Assembly (NCBI GenBank): GCA_947628635.1
Contig: CANRAX010000060.1
Span: forward strand, 1-6,835
DNA length: 6,835 nt
Source: an uncultured Bacilli bacterium
Lineage (GTDB): Bacteria > Bacillota_I > Bacilli_A > RF39 > UBA660
Direction of reading: 5' to 3'
Part shown: piece after piece, positions 1 through 6,334 of the stretch
Layout of the letters: each line of letters starts with the position of its first letter
Position numbering within the stretch: the stretch's first letter is position 1
Position numbers and translations under genes: made by a program
The notes under the pieces: generated by a model
Database searches by the model: none
What the model was told of the DNA's origin: nothing
What the model saw: only the letters and a program-made list of their open reading frames with translations

Positions 1-876
1 ATAATAAGTATTGTGAGTAATTTATATGAACTAACAGATATGATTATTATTCAAAGAACAATGTCCGATATCTTACACATCAATGCTACAACTACGGAAG
101 CCGTTTCAAGTATCTTCACTATTTGGGGAGGTAAATTTAATGGTATTATCTTAGCGGGAATTATCGGTTTAAATACTAGTTTAACACCTAATTTAGTATC
201 CAGTTATACAAAGAAAAACATGCAAGATGTTACTAGTAAAATAAATAAATCACTAGAATATATCTTTTATATAGCAGTTCCCTTAACACTATTTTTATCA
301 GCTTTTTCTGGCTCTTTATGGACTGTTTTCTATGGATCAAGTAAAATTGGAACAGTAGTTTATAGTTACTTTGTTTTCTATGCATTATTTGGTGGTATCT
401 TTACTGTTTTAGTTAATATTTTACAAAGTTTAAGTAAATATAAAGAAGTAGTTATAAGTATTATGATTGGTCTTATCTTTAATCTAGTCTTTGACTGTCC
501 ATTCGTTTTACTATTTAATAAACTTGGTTTACAACCAGCTAATGGCGCAATTGTTTGTGGCTTAATTGGTTATACAATTTCAATAATTTATTCAATGCAT
601 GTTTTATATAAAAAGGATAATATTAGTTTCAAAGAAACTTTTATCAAAGTAAAAAAATATATTCCTTGCTGTTTAGTTTTTGCTTTTGCATTAGTTGTTT
701 TAAAAATGTTTGTTCCCGAACAATTACCAAGTCGTTTGTTACATATACCTCTTTTGATGGTAACAGGTTTAATTTCTTTTGGAATATATCTTTTCGTTAG
801 CTATTTAAATGGTAGCTTTACAGATTTATTTCCCTTTTTATTTAAGAAAAAAGCCAAAAAACAAAATTTAACCTAA
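1..876 (+). CDS. MATE/MVF-type polysaccharide (lipid-linked oligosaccharide) flippase, C-terminal part
   Basis: This is the C-terminal half of a multi-pass membrane transporter of the MOP superfamily (SpoVB/MurJ/oligosaccharide-flippase type), which moves undecaprenyl-linked glycan precursors across the cytoplasmic membrane. The frame stays open to base 1, so the GTG at 13 is probably internal and the gene is cut by the window edge. Numbering from that GTG, hydrophobic segments lie at about 43-62, 82-99, 113-139, 146-167, 176-199, 217-234 and 244-265. The stretch 'LTPNLVSSYTKKN' resembles the loop that follows a MurJ/SpoVB helix, and the tail KKKAKKQNLT is a typical positively charged cytosolic end. 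Its TAA stop overlaps the Shine-Dalgarno of the next gene, so the two are probably co-translated. The exact substrate (lipid II, teichoic or capsule precursor, or another lipid-linked product) cannot be read from this half. The family call is fairly sure, the substrate is not. Confidence 0.8.
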   Translation: MISIVSNLYELTDMIIIQRTMSDILHINATTTEAVSSIFTIWGGKFNGIILAGIIGLNTSLTPNLVSSYTKKNMQDVTSKINKSLEYIFYIAVPLTLFLSAFSGSLWTVFYGSSKIGTVVYSYFVFYALFGGIFTVLVNILQSLSKYKEVVISIMIGLIFNLVFDCPFVLLFNKLGLQPANGAIVCGLIGYTISIIYSMHVLYKKDNISFKETFIKVKKYIPCCLVFAFALVVLKMFVPEQLPSRLLHIPLLMVTGLISFGIYLFVSYLNGSFTDLFPFLFKKKAKKQNLT

Positions 877-880
877 GGAG
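874..880 (+). promoter_or_regulatory. Shine-Dalgarno overlapping the upstream stop codon
   Basis: TAAGGAG ends the flippase gene (TAA at 874-876) and is also the ribosome binding site of the aminotransferase gene, with 7 nt to the ATG at 888. A shared stop and Shine-Dalgarno indicates translational coupling and a common mRNA. Confidence 0.85.
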
Positions 881-887
881 TGTAACT

Positions 888-2483
888 ATGAATAAGAAGA
901 AAACAAATATTGTTTATGGTTCTGAAAGTAAAGAAAAATATTCTAGTGCTTTGAAGGATTTACTTACTTATTATGAAGAACTTGATGAAGAAAAAATAAT
1001 AATGGCTCCTAAAAAAGAGCATAAATGTTTTGACAAAAGAGTTCAAAAAGTAATGGATGGTTATGATTTAGTCAATTTCGAAATTGATAAATATGCTTCA
1101 AAAGATGTCCCAGAAATTTATAGTCAAGATAGTCTAAATAATGGTAATCCATTGAGATATCGTCCTTTTCCTAGTTGCCTTTTTCGTATAATTAGAACTT
1201 GTTTTAGTAGAAGCCTTAATTGTTACCCATCAACAGTAGGTAGCTCTCGAGCTAGACAAGACTTAGTAAATTATTTAATCAAGGAAGGCTTTCCAAAAGA
1301 AGATAATACCTATTGTAACGGTATAAATGTTCATAATGTTGCCTTTGCTTCATCTACAACACAAGCTTTTGGAATGATTTTAAAGGTTATAGCGAGAAAA
1401 CATGATGTTATAATTATTCCCGCTCCAACTTATGGTATTTTTGCAGGAATTGCTGAAAAATTAGGTGTTACTTGTGAAACAATTGATTTAAAGGAAGAAA
1501 ATAATTTCTTTATTAATCCCAAAGAATTAAATGAAAAAATTACTAGTATAAATGAACAATTAAAAAAAGATTATCAAAATCTTTTAGATTACGTTCCTAA
1601 ATGTGTTGCTTATTTAAATATTAATCCTCATAATCCAATAGGAAATGTTATGACTAAAGATAATCTTTCATTAATAAAAGAAATAGGAGATGTTTGTTTA
1701 GAAAAAAGTGTTTTTATCATTGATGATTTAATTTACCGTGATTTAACATTTGATAGAAATAATTTAGCCTTTCCAATTGCTTCAATTCCTAAATATTTTA
1801 ATAATACTATTTCTTTATTTGGCCTTTCTAAAGCCTTTGGCTTAGCTGGTTTTCGAGCTGGCTTTATCGTTATGCCAACTCCAATATTTTGGGGATATGC
1901 TACTGAAATATTTGATTTAATGGACTCTGTTCCTGTTTTACAAGTTGAAGCTGTTCGAGGAGCTTTTAATGGTAGTGCAAAACGATATAAAAAGTATGAT
2001 AAATATTTTAAAAAACTAATTCCTAAATATCTTTATCAATTAGATTTAGTAACTGCCTTAATCTATGGAATTAATTCAATCAAAAATGAAAAAACAAAAC
2101 AAAAAATAATTAAAGATATTGCAAAGTATAATGATAATTATGATACCATAGAAGAAATTTTAGCTGGTATTAAAGGAGTAGAGATACGTAAAAATACTTA
2201 TCCACAATCAGGTTTCTTTATTATAGTTGATTTTACAGCTTTGAAGGGAAAATATTACAAGGGTGAAAAAATACAATCAGAATATGATTTATTAAAAGCT
2301 ATGTTTAATTATGGTAAAGTAAGATATTTAATGGGTGAAAATTTTATCTGGCCTTATAAAGATGAATTTGTTGCTCGGGTTAACTTTGCTGTTTCCAAAA
2401 AAGCTTTAATTCATAATTTTTATCAAATAAATTGTTTAGTTAGGATGTTGAAAGATGAGCCGAATAAAAAAGATAATCTATAA
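888..2483 (+). CDS. PLP-dependent class I/II aminotransferase, long form
   Basis: A fold-type I pyridoxal-phosphate enzyme of the aspartate aminotransferase superfamily, cytosolic, expected to transaminate or otherwise rework an amino acid. Visible signatures in order: YPSTVGSSRARQDL (113-126, the substrate/PLP Tyr region), SSTTQA (155-160, phosphate-binding turn), NPHNPIG (246-252, the NPxNPxG motif with the PLP-contacting Asn249), IIDDLIYRDL (277-286, Asp contacting the pyridine nitrogen and Tyr283), SLFGLSKAFGLAGFRAG (309-325, with Lys315 as Schiff-base lysine), and ARVNFAV (496-502, Arg497 as the carboxylate-binding arginine). All catalytic residues are present, so it should be active. 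At 531 aa it is far longer than the usual ~400. The extra length is an N-terminal region of about 100 residues and a Lys/Tyr-rich helical insert at about 360-430. L-aspartate beta-decarboxylases have a similar length, but I see no specific reason to call it one. The substrate is unknown. The start is fixed by TAAGGAG 7 nt upstream. Confidence 0.88.
   Translation: MNKKKTNIVYGSESKEKYSSALKDLLTYYEELDEEKIIMAPKKEHKCFDKRVQKVMDGYDLVNFEIDKYASKDVPEIYSQDSLNNGNPLRYRPFPSCLFRIIRTCFSRSLNCYPSTVGSSRARQDLVNYLIKEGFPKEDNTYCNGINVHNVAFASSTTQAFGMILKVIARKHDVIIIPAPTYGIFAGIAEKLGVTCETIDLKEENNFFINPKELNEKITSINEQLKKDYQNLLDYVPKCVAYLNINPHNPIGNVMTKDNLSLIKEIGDVCLEKSVFIIDDLIYRDLTFDRNNLAFPIASIPKYFNNTISLFGLSKAFGLAGFRAGFIVMPTPIFWGYATEIFDLMDSVPVLQVEAVRGAFNGSAKRYKKYDKYFKKLIPKYLYQLDLVTALIYGINSIKNEKTKQKIIKDIAKYNDNYDTIEEILAGIKGVEIRKNTYPQSGFFIIVDFTALKGKYYKGEKIQSEYDLLKAMFNYGKVRYLMGENFIWPYKDEFVARVNFAVSKKALIHNFYQINCLVRMLKDEPNKKDNL
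2442..2445 (+). promoter_or_regulatory. Internal Shine-Dalgarno for the ATP-grasp gene
   Basis: AGGA within the aminotransferase coding sequence, 9 nt before the ATG at 2455, supports that start for the overlapping downstream gene. Confidence 0.5.
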
Positions 2484-3357
2484 AATAAGAATAATTATAT
2501 TACATTTTTTAAATAACCTGCAATTGTTATTTACTCTAAAAAGAAATCAAAAGATTTATATTGTTTCCTCTCCAAAATATCAAAATAAAATAAAAGAAGA
2601 TTTGACTTTGCAAAAGTATTTTCTTAAGAACAATTGCTACTGTAAAATTGTTACTTGGCAAGATGATTTATCTCATGCAAATTGCCTCATAAGATCTGTT
2701 TGGGGTTATTGTGATGATTTAACTAACTTTTTAAATTTTATCAGTAGAAACAAACCTATTAATGCTAGAGAAATAATTTATCATAATATTGATAAGAAAA
2801 AACAGTATAATTTATTAGAAAAATATGATATTAATCATATAAAAACAAAATTTTATAATTCTATTCAAGATTTCAAAGTCTCTTCAAAAAAACAAGTAAT
2901 AAAGCCTTTAATCTCTGAAAGTGGTCAAAATACTTTCCTTATTTCCGAAAAAGATGATTTAGAAAAAATAAAAGATTTAAAGAATTTTATGGTTCAACCT
3001 TATATTTCGGGTATAGAAGATGGAGAATTATCATTAATAGTTTTAGGTAAAACTTTAGAGTATGGTGTTATTAGATTTCCTGGTGTCTTTTCTAGCTTTT
3101 CAAAAGAAATATATGTTCCGTTAGAGAAAATTCCTGATGAAGCTATTTCTATTTTTGAAAAAGTAAAACTAATAAAAGAGTATGATAATGCCCTTTTTAT
3201 GCGAATTGATTTAGTAAAAGATAAAAATACTTATAAGGTTTTAGAGTTAGAATTAGTAGATCCTGATTTATTTATTGAAAGTATTCCTGATAAAAAGTTA
3301 AAAACTAAGGTTTATAATGATTTAGTAAATTTAACTATTAAACATATTAATCAGTAG
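2455..3357 (+). CDS. ATP-grasp family ligase (RimK/DcsG/STM4014-like) with hydrophobic N-terminus
   Basis: An ATP-dependent carboxylate-amine (or carboxylate-thiol) ligase that should activate a carboxylate as acyl phosphate and join it to an amine. Signs of the family in order: a pre-ATP-grasp beta-alpha region from about residue 32 (KIYIVSSP, then KIVTWQDD at 64-71), RSVWGY (80-85, matching the RSxWxY motif of DcsG/STM4014-type proteins), ATP-binding VIKPLISESGQNTFLI (148-163, Lys150), VQPYISGIEDGELSL (180-194, Glu191), FMRIDLV (248-254, Asp252) and LELELVDPDLF (263-273, metal-binding acidic residues). The usual metal-ligand Asn after the last Glu is replaced by Asp in 'ELVDP', as is common in this subgroup. 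Residues 4-28 form a basic then hydrophobic stretch (IIYKIRIIILHF) ahead of the domain, possibly a membrane anchor or peripheral helix. The gene overlaps the aminotransferase by 29 nt, implying coupled expression and a linked function. It ends in a double stop, TAG TAA. The substrate is unknown. Confidence 0.78.
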   Translation: MSRIKKIIYKIRIIILHFLNNLQLLFTLKRNQKIYIVSSPKYQNKIKEDLTLQKYFLKNNCYCKIVTWQDDLSHANCLIRSVWGYCDDLTNFLNFISRNKPINAREIIYHNIDKKKQYNLLEKYDINHIKTKFYNSIQDFKVSSKKQVIKPLISESGQNTFLISEKDDLEKIKDLKNFMVQPYISGIEDGELSLIVLGKTLEYGVIRFPGVFSSFSKEIYVPLEKIPDEAISIFEKVKLIKEYDNALFMRIDLVKDKNTYKVLELELVDPDLFIESIPDKKLKTKVYNDLVNLTIKHINQ

Positions 3358-3372
3358 TAAAACATTTTTTAG

Positions 3373-3378
3373 AGGAGG
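3373..3378 (+). promoter_or_regulatory. Consensus Shine-Dalgarno deciding the deacetylase start
   Basis: AGGAGG lies 10 nt before the ATG at 3389 and 22 nt before the next in-frame ATG at 3401, so the first ATG is preferred. Confidence 0.8.
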
Positions 3379-3388
3379 AAATATAAAA

Positions 3389-4657
3389 ATGCCAACACGA
3401 ATGAAAAAGAAAAAGTTAAATAAAATTGTTTTTCTAGGAAGTTTTATTACTATTATAGTTTTAATAGCTTTTTTAGTTTTTTACAAAGAAAAACATGGCT
3501 TGTATTCGCAATTGAAAATAAATTTAAATGGTAAAAGTGTTATTACTTTAGATGTTGGTAGTAAATATAAAGAAGATGGTGCCACTGCTACTTATGGGAA
3601 GAAAAATATTTCTAATGCCTTAAAGATAAGTGATAATGTAAAAACAAATAAGATAGGTAATTATAAAGTTGATTATACTGTTAAATATAAAATGCTAAAA
3701 AAAACTGTCACAAGAACGATAAAAGTAGTTGATAACATAGCTCCAGAAATTAAATTAGTTGATGATATTTCCTATGTCGTTGTAGGTAATGACTATAAAG
3801 AACCTGGTTTTACAGCCATTGATAATTATGATGGCGATTTAACTCAGAAAGTAGTAACGAAAAATAATATTGATAAAAATAAAATAGGGCAGTATGAAGT
3901 TAGTTATACGTTAGAGGACTCCAGTAAAAATAAAACAACTGTTAAGAGAAAAGTAAATGTTGTTGCTAAGGCTTCAAACGAACAAAAAATAGCCGTTTTA
4001 AATTACCATTTCTTTTATGATAGTAGTAAAGGACAAGTTTGTAATGAAAGTATTTGTGAGGAAATTTCTCAATTTAAGTCACAATTACAATGGCTAAAAG
4101 ATAATAATTATAAGACTTTAACTATGCAAGAATTTAAAGACTGGATGTATGGTGAAATTGAATTACCCGAAAAGTCTGTTTTAATTACTATTGATGATGG
4201 AGCGATGGGAACTGGTAAACATAATGGTTATACTTTAATTCCAGCCCTAGAAGAATACAAGGCTCATGCCGTGTTGTTTCTCATAACTGGTTGGTGGGAC
4301 ATAAGTAATTATCAAGGTTCTAACTATTTAGAAATACAATCTCATACTCATGATATGCATAATGAAGGCTTTTGTACAGGTGTTACGCGAGGAGCTAAAA
4401 TGCTTTGTCAGGATTATGAAACCGTAAAAGCTGACTTATCTAACTCAATTGCCGTTACGGGTTCTAAAACCGCTTTTTGCTTTCCATTTTATGCTTATGA
4501 TGAAAAAGCCCTACAAGCCGTAAAAGATGTTGGCTTTGAATTAGCCTTCGTCGGTGGAAATAGAAAAGCTAAAAGAACTGATAATAAATTCCTTATTCCA
4601 AGATATCCCATTACAAGAGACCATACCTTGGAAGATTTTATCAGAATGGTAAGTTAA
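3389..4657 (+). CDS. Membrane-anchored polysaccharide deacetylase with two Ig-like repeats
   Basis: A cell-surface carbohydrate esterase family 4-like protein expected to remove N-acetyl groups from a wall or capsular polysaccharide. The basic start MPTRMKKKKLNK leads into one hydrophobic segment at about 13-32, an uncleaved signal anchor. Two bacterial Ig-like (DUF5011-type) repeats follow at about 42-114 and 118-193. The second carries the typical GNDYKEPGFTAIDNYDGDLT pattern and ends in VNVV. The catalytic domain runs from about 200 to 422: TIDDG at 267-271 (base and metal Asp), SHTHDMH at 318-324 (metal-binding His319 and His324), FPFYAYDE at 365-372, and a closing IPRYPITRD. All key motifs are intact. 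Five cysteines (218, 223, 329, 340, 364) lie in the catalytic domain, unusual for an exported Gram-positive protein. The gene starts 31 nt after the ATP-grasp stop with no terminator between, so it probably shares the transcript. Confident of the family; the polysaccharide substrate is unknown. Confidence 0.88.
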   Translation: MPTRMKKKKLNKIVFLGSFITIIVLIAFLVFYKEKHGLYSQLKINLNGKSVITLDVGSKYKEDGATATYGKKNISNALKISDNVKTNKIGNYKVDYTVKYKMLKKTVTRTIKVVDNIAPEIKLVDDISYVVVGNDYKEPGFTAIDNYDGDLTQKVVTKNNIDKNKIGQYEVSYTLEDSSKNKTTVKRKVNVVAKASNEQKIAVLNYHFFYDSSKGQVCNESICEEISQFKSQLQWLKDNNYKTLTMQEFKDWMYGEIELPEKSVLITIDDGAMGTGKHNGYTLIPALEEYKAHAVLFLITGWWDISNYQGSNYLEIQSHTHDMHNEGFCTGVTRGAKMLCQDYETVKADLSNSIAVTGSKTAFCFPFYAYDEKALQAVKDVGFELAFVGGNRKAKRTDNKFLIPRYPITRDHTLEDFIRMVS

Positions 4658-4738
4658 AGAAAAAAGAAAAATAAAAGTAAAAGAAATACTAAATAATATA
4701 TAACTTAATAACTTCATACTTTGAAAGGAAGGAAAAAT
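4658..4738 (+). other. 81-nt spacer, A-rich, no terminator
   Basis: The gap between the deacetylase and the hydrolase is almost free of G and C, with an A/G-rich first third. No hairpin with a T-tract is present, so read-through is likely. TATATA-like hexamers near 4695-4702 could act as a -10, but no fitting -35 was found, so a separate promoter is not claimed. Confidence 0.4.
4726..4732 (+). promoter_or_regulatory. Shine-Dalgarno deciding the hydrolase start
   Basis: AGGAAGG sits 6 nt before the ATG at 4739. This rules out the upstream in-frame TTG at 4721, which lies before the ribosome site, and it places Cys at position 2, as the enzyme family requires. Confidence 0.85.
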
Positions 4739-5713
4739 ATGTGTACAGCAGTAACTTATAAAACTAAAGATCATTATTTTGGAAGAAATTTTGATTTAGA
4801 ATATTCTTACAAAGAAACGGTAACTATAACTCCAAGAAATTATCCTTTTAAATTTAGAAAAGTAAAAGAAATTACTTCTCATTATGCTCTTATTGGCATG
4901 GCCTATGTTGCGAATGATTATCCATTATATTATGACGCTATTAATGAAAAAGGTTTAGGAATGGCAGGATTGAATTTTCCTGGCAATGCTGATTATAAAT
5001 TAGAGGATTTAGCAAAGGATAATATTGCTCCTTTTGAGTTTATACCTTGGATTTTGTCACAATGTGCTACCGTTATGGAGGCTAAGAATTTATTAGAAAA
5101 AGTAAATATCGCTAATATTAATTTTAGTGAAGAGTTACCAGCTTCACCTCTTCATTGGATTATAGCAGATAAACAAAATGCTATTACTGTGGAAAGTATT
5201 AAAGATGGTTTAAAAATTTATGATAACCCAGTTGGTGTTTTAACAAATAATCCTACTTTTGATATTCATATGTTTAATTTAAATAATTATATGAGTTTAT
5301 CAATTGAAAAACCTGTTAATAATTTTTCTAAAGAATTAAATTTTGATATTTATAGTCGTGGTATGGGTGCCTTAGGTTTACCAGGTGATTTATCTTCAGC
5401 TTCACGCTTTGTTAAAGCAGCTTTTACCAAAATGAATTCTATATCAGGTAGCTCAGAATCAGAAAGTATTTCTCAATTCTTTCATATTTTAACTTCAGTT
5501 GAACAACAAAGAGGTTGTGTACATATGGGTGAGGATAAATATGAAATAACTATTTATAGTTCTTGTTGTAATATGGATAAAGGTATTTATTACTATACAA
5601 CTTATGAAAATAATCAAATAACAGCAATTGATATGTATAAAGAAAATTTAGATGGAAATGAATTGATTAATTATAGTTTAATTAAAAATCAACAGATATT
5701 AATGCAAAATTAA
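4739..5713 (+). CDS. Choloylglycine hydrolase family (bile salt hydrolase-like) Ntn amidase
   Basis: An N-terminal nucleophile hydrolase that cuts amide bonds, in this family those of glycine- or taurine-conjugated bile salts or of penicillin V. The protein is 324 aa, the usual length, and starts MCTAVTYK. Removal of Met1 exposes the nucleophile Cys2. Other expected active-site residues are visible: Arg16 and Asp19 in FGRNFDLEYSY (14-24), Asn79 in MAGLNFPGNADYK (75-87), Asn170/Asn171 in VLTNNPTFD (167-175), and Arg223 in SSASRFVKAAF (219-229). At the position of Asn79, family members described as bile salt hydrolases usually have Asn and penicillin V acylases usually Tyr, so bile salt hydrolysis is favoured. 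Cleavage of other N-acyl amides is possible. No signal peptide is present, so it is cytosolic. It is probably the last gene of the run, being followed by a terminator 33 nt after the stop. The real start is the ATG at 4739, not the upstream TTG. Confidence 0.9.
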   Translation: MCTAVTYKTKDHYFGRNFDLEYSYKETVTITPRNYPFKFRKVKEITSHYALIGMAYVANDYPLYYDAINEKGLGMAGLNFPGNADYKLEDLAKDNIAPFEFIPWILSQCATVMEAKNLLEKVNIANINFSEELPASPLHWIIADKQNAITVESIKDGLKIYDNPVGVLTNNPTFDIHMFNLNNYMSLSIEKPVNNFSKELNFDIYSRGMGALGLPGDLSSASRFVKAAFTKMNSISGSSESESISQFFHILTSVEQQRGCVHMGEDKYEITIYSSCCNMDKGIYYYTTYENNQITAIDMYKENLDGNELINYSLIKNQQILMQN

Positions 5714-5745
5714 AAAGTTTTTCCTAAATAATAAAATAGAAATTT

Positions 5746-5772
5746 AAAAGTAGAGCGAACTTCTACTTTTTT
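5746..5772 (+). terminator. Rho-independent terminator after the hydrolase gene
   Basis: A 9-bp perfect stem, AAAAGTAGA (5746-5754) with TCTACTTTT (5762-5770), around a 7-nt loop GCGAACT, merges into a T run to 5772. It ends the five-gene run. The A-rich left arm means it may also work weakly on the other strand. Confidence 0.85.
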
Positions 5773-5841
5773 ACTTTTGAAAAATTTTATAAATTAAATT
5801 TTTTACCAAACTATTTTAAAGAGCTATTAAATTAATTGACT
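5773..5841. other. Intergenic AT-only stretch, nothing recognised
   Basis: Between the terminator and the promoter there is only very AT-rich sequence with a weak A/T-only inverted repeat. No reading frame or site is supported. Confidence 0.5.
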
Positions 5842-5858
5842 TTGCGTATTATTGCAAA
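5841..5858. promoter_or_regulatory. Dyad between -35 and -10, possible operator
   Basis: TTTGC (5841-5845) and GCAAA (5854-5858) form an inverted repeat with an 8-nt centre, covering the -35 and the spacer of the promoter. The position is right for a repressor site, but five-base arms in AT-rich DNA can arise by chance. Confidence 0.25.
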
Positions 5859-5870
5859 AAAAGATATAAT
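5842..5870 (+). promoter_or_regulatory. Sigma-A-type promoter upstream of the ygjV-like remnant
   Basis: A perfect -10 hexamer TATAAT (5865-5870) lies 17 nt after TTGCGT (5842-5847), a -35 that keeps only the leading TTG. A better-looking TTGACT at 5836-5841 is 23 nt away, too far for normal use. Transcription would start near 5877, 14 nt before the ATG at 5891. Confidence 0.6.
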
Positions 5871-5890
5871 AAAATGTAGTGATAGAAAAT

Positions 5891-6130
5891 ATGTTTTACA
5901 TTGGGTAATTTTTTGGAGTAATAGCTTTAATAGTTCTTACTTTAAGTTTTCTAAAAAATAAAAAGGAACTAAAATATCAAATCTTTTCAAGTTTACTGTT
6001 TACTTTACAGTATATTTTTAAATGCAATTACTGGTTTATATTATGAACATTTATCGAGTTGATTTCCGTCATAATAGCTATTTATAAATTTGACATAAAA
6101 AATTCAAAGTTAAAAAAGTTTGAAATGTAA
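5891..6130 (+). pseudogene. Decayed YgjV-like small membrane protein gene
   Basis: Reading from the ATG at 5891 gives MFYIG, then TAA (5906-5908), then FFGVIALIVLTLSFLKNK and YQIFSSLLFTLQY in the same frame. At about 6011-6018 the similarity moves to another frame (IFLNAITGLYYEHL). It then returns to the first frame after a TGA (6044-6046), with ELISVIIAIYKFDIKNSKL up to the TAA at 6128-6130. Joined together, this resembles the short YgjV family (Imp-YgjV), two or three hydrophobic helices with the pattern LLFxLQYxxLNAxTG...N...I...IIYK. The family name is from memory. The lesions are direct: two in-frame stops and at least two indels. The first stop would need only CAA to TAA (Gln after MFYIG), and the first indel fits the loss of one TA step. 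A good promoter still lies upstream. TGA-as-Trp recoding cannot rescue it because one stop is TAA. Confidence 0.72.
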
Positions 6131-6133
6131 AAA

Positions 6134-6277
6134 GTGAGTGTGAATTTTTTGAAAATACGTGATTTAAAAAAAGAATATGATAAATTACAATTAAAATATG
6201 GCGCTAAGGATTTAGATTCTATATATAATGGTGGATGTGAAATAAATCCTGATATTTGTTTTGTTTTTATACAATAA
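6134..6277 (+). pseudogene. 5' fragment of a uracil-DNA-glycosylase-superfamily-like gene
   Basis: Beginning 3 nt after the ygjV remnant, a GTG-initiated frame (GTG 6134 or 6140, or TTG 6149) encodes 47 residues that include YNGGCEINPDICFVFI and then stop at TAA 6275-6277. Proteins of the uracil-DNA glycosylase superfamily in Bacillota often begin with such a segment (a GGC...NP-CFVF strand) followed by an NPTxxN active-site motif. Here the frame ends exactly where that motif should begin, so the enzyme would lack its active site. The same frame continues after the stop for 22 codons (IHSHTRKVSLQNKS...) to a second TAA at 6344-6346, beside a terminator. This could be the original 3' end joined by an internal deletion, but I do not recognise those residues. 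No strong ribosome site is visible. Confidence 0.5.
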
Positions 6278-6334
6278 GAAATTCATAGTCATACTAGAAA
6301 AGTATCATTGCAGAACAAAAGTATGCAAAAAATT

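Noticed and set aside
13..15. GTG at 13 as the true start of the flippase
   Set aside because: The frame is open to base 1, no ribosome site precedes it, and the protein is only the C-terminal half of the family.
4721..4738. TTG at 4721 as start of the hydrolase
   Set aside because: It would put the nucleophile cysteine inside the chain and lies before the ribosome binding site. The ATG at 4739 gives the MCTA start of the family.
4541..4774. Minus-strand ORF of 77 codons across the end of the deacetylase gene
   Set aside because: It is an antisense shadow: it overlaps the conserved C-terminus of the deacetylase and the start of the hydrolase, and its hydrophobic Phe/Ser-rich translation reflects A/T-rich antisense codons.
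5783..5812. A/T-only inverted repeat AAAATTT...AAATTTT
   Set aside because: Expected by chance in DNA of this composition and too weak to act as a terminator.
5836..5841. TTGACT as the -35 of the promoter with TATAAT at 5865
   Set aside because: The spacing of 23 nt is too long for a housekeeping sigma factor. TTGCGT at 17 nt fits better.
5891..6130. Reading the broken membrane-protein gene as intact under a genetic code where TGA is Trp
   Set aside because: One of the in-frame stops is TAA and the similarity also changes frame. The intact genes use only TGG for Trp.
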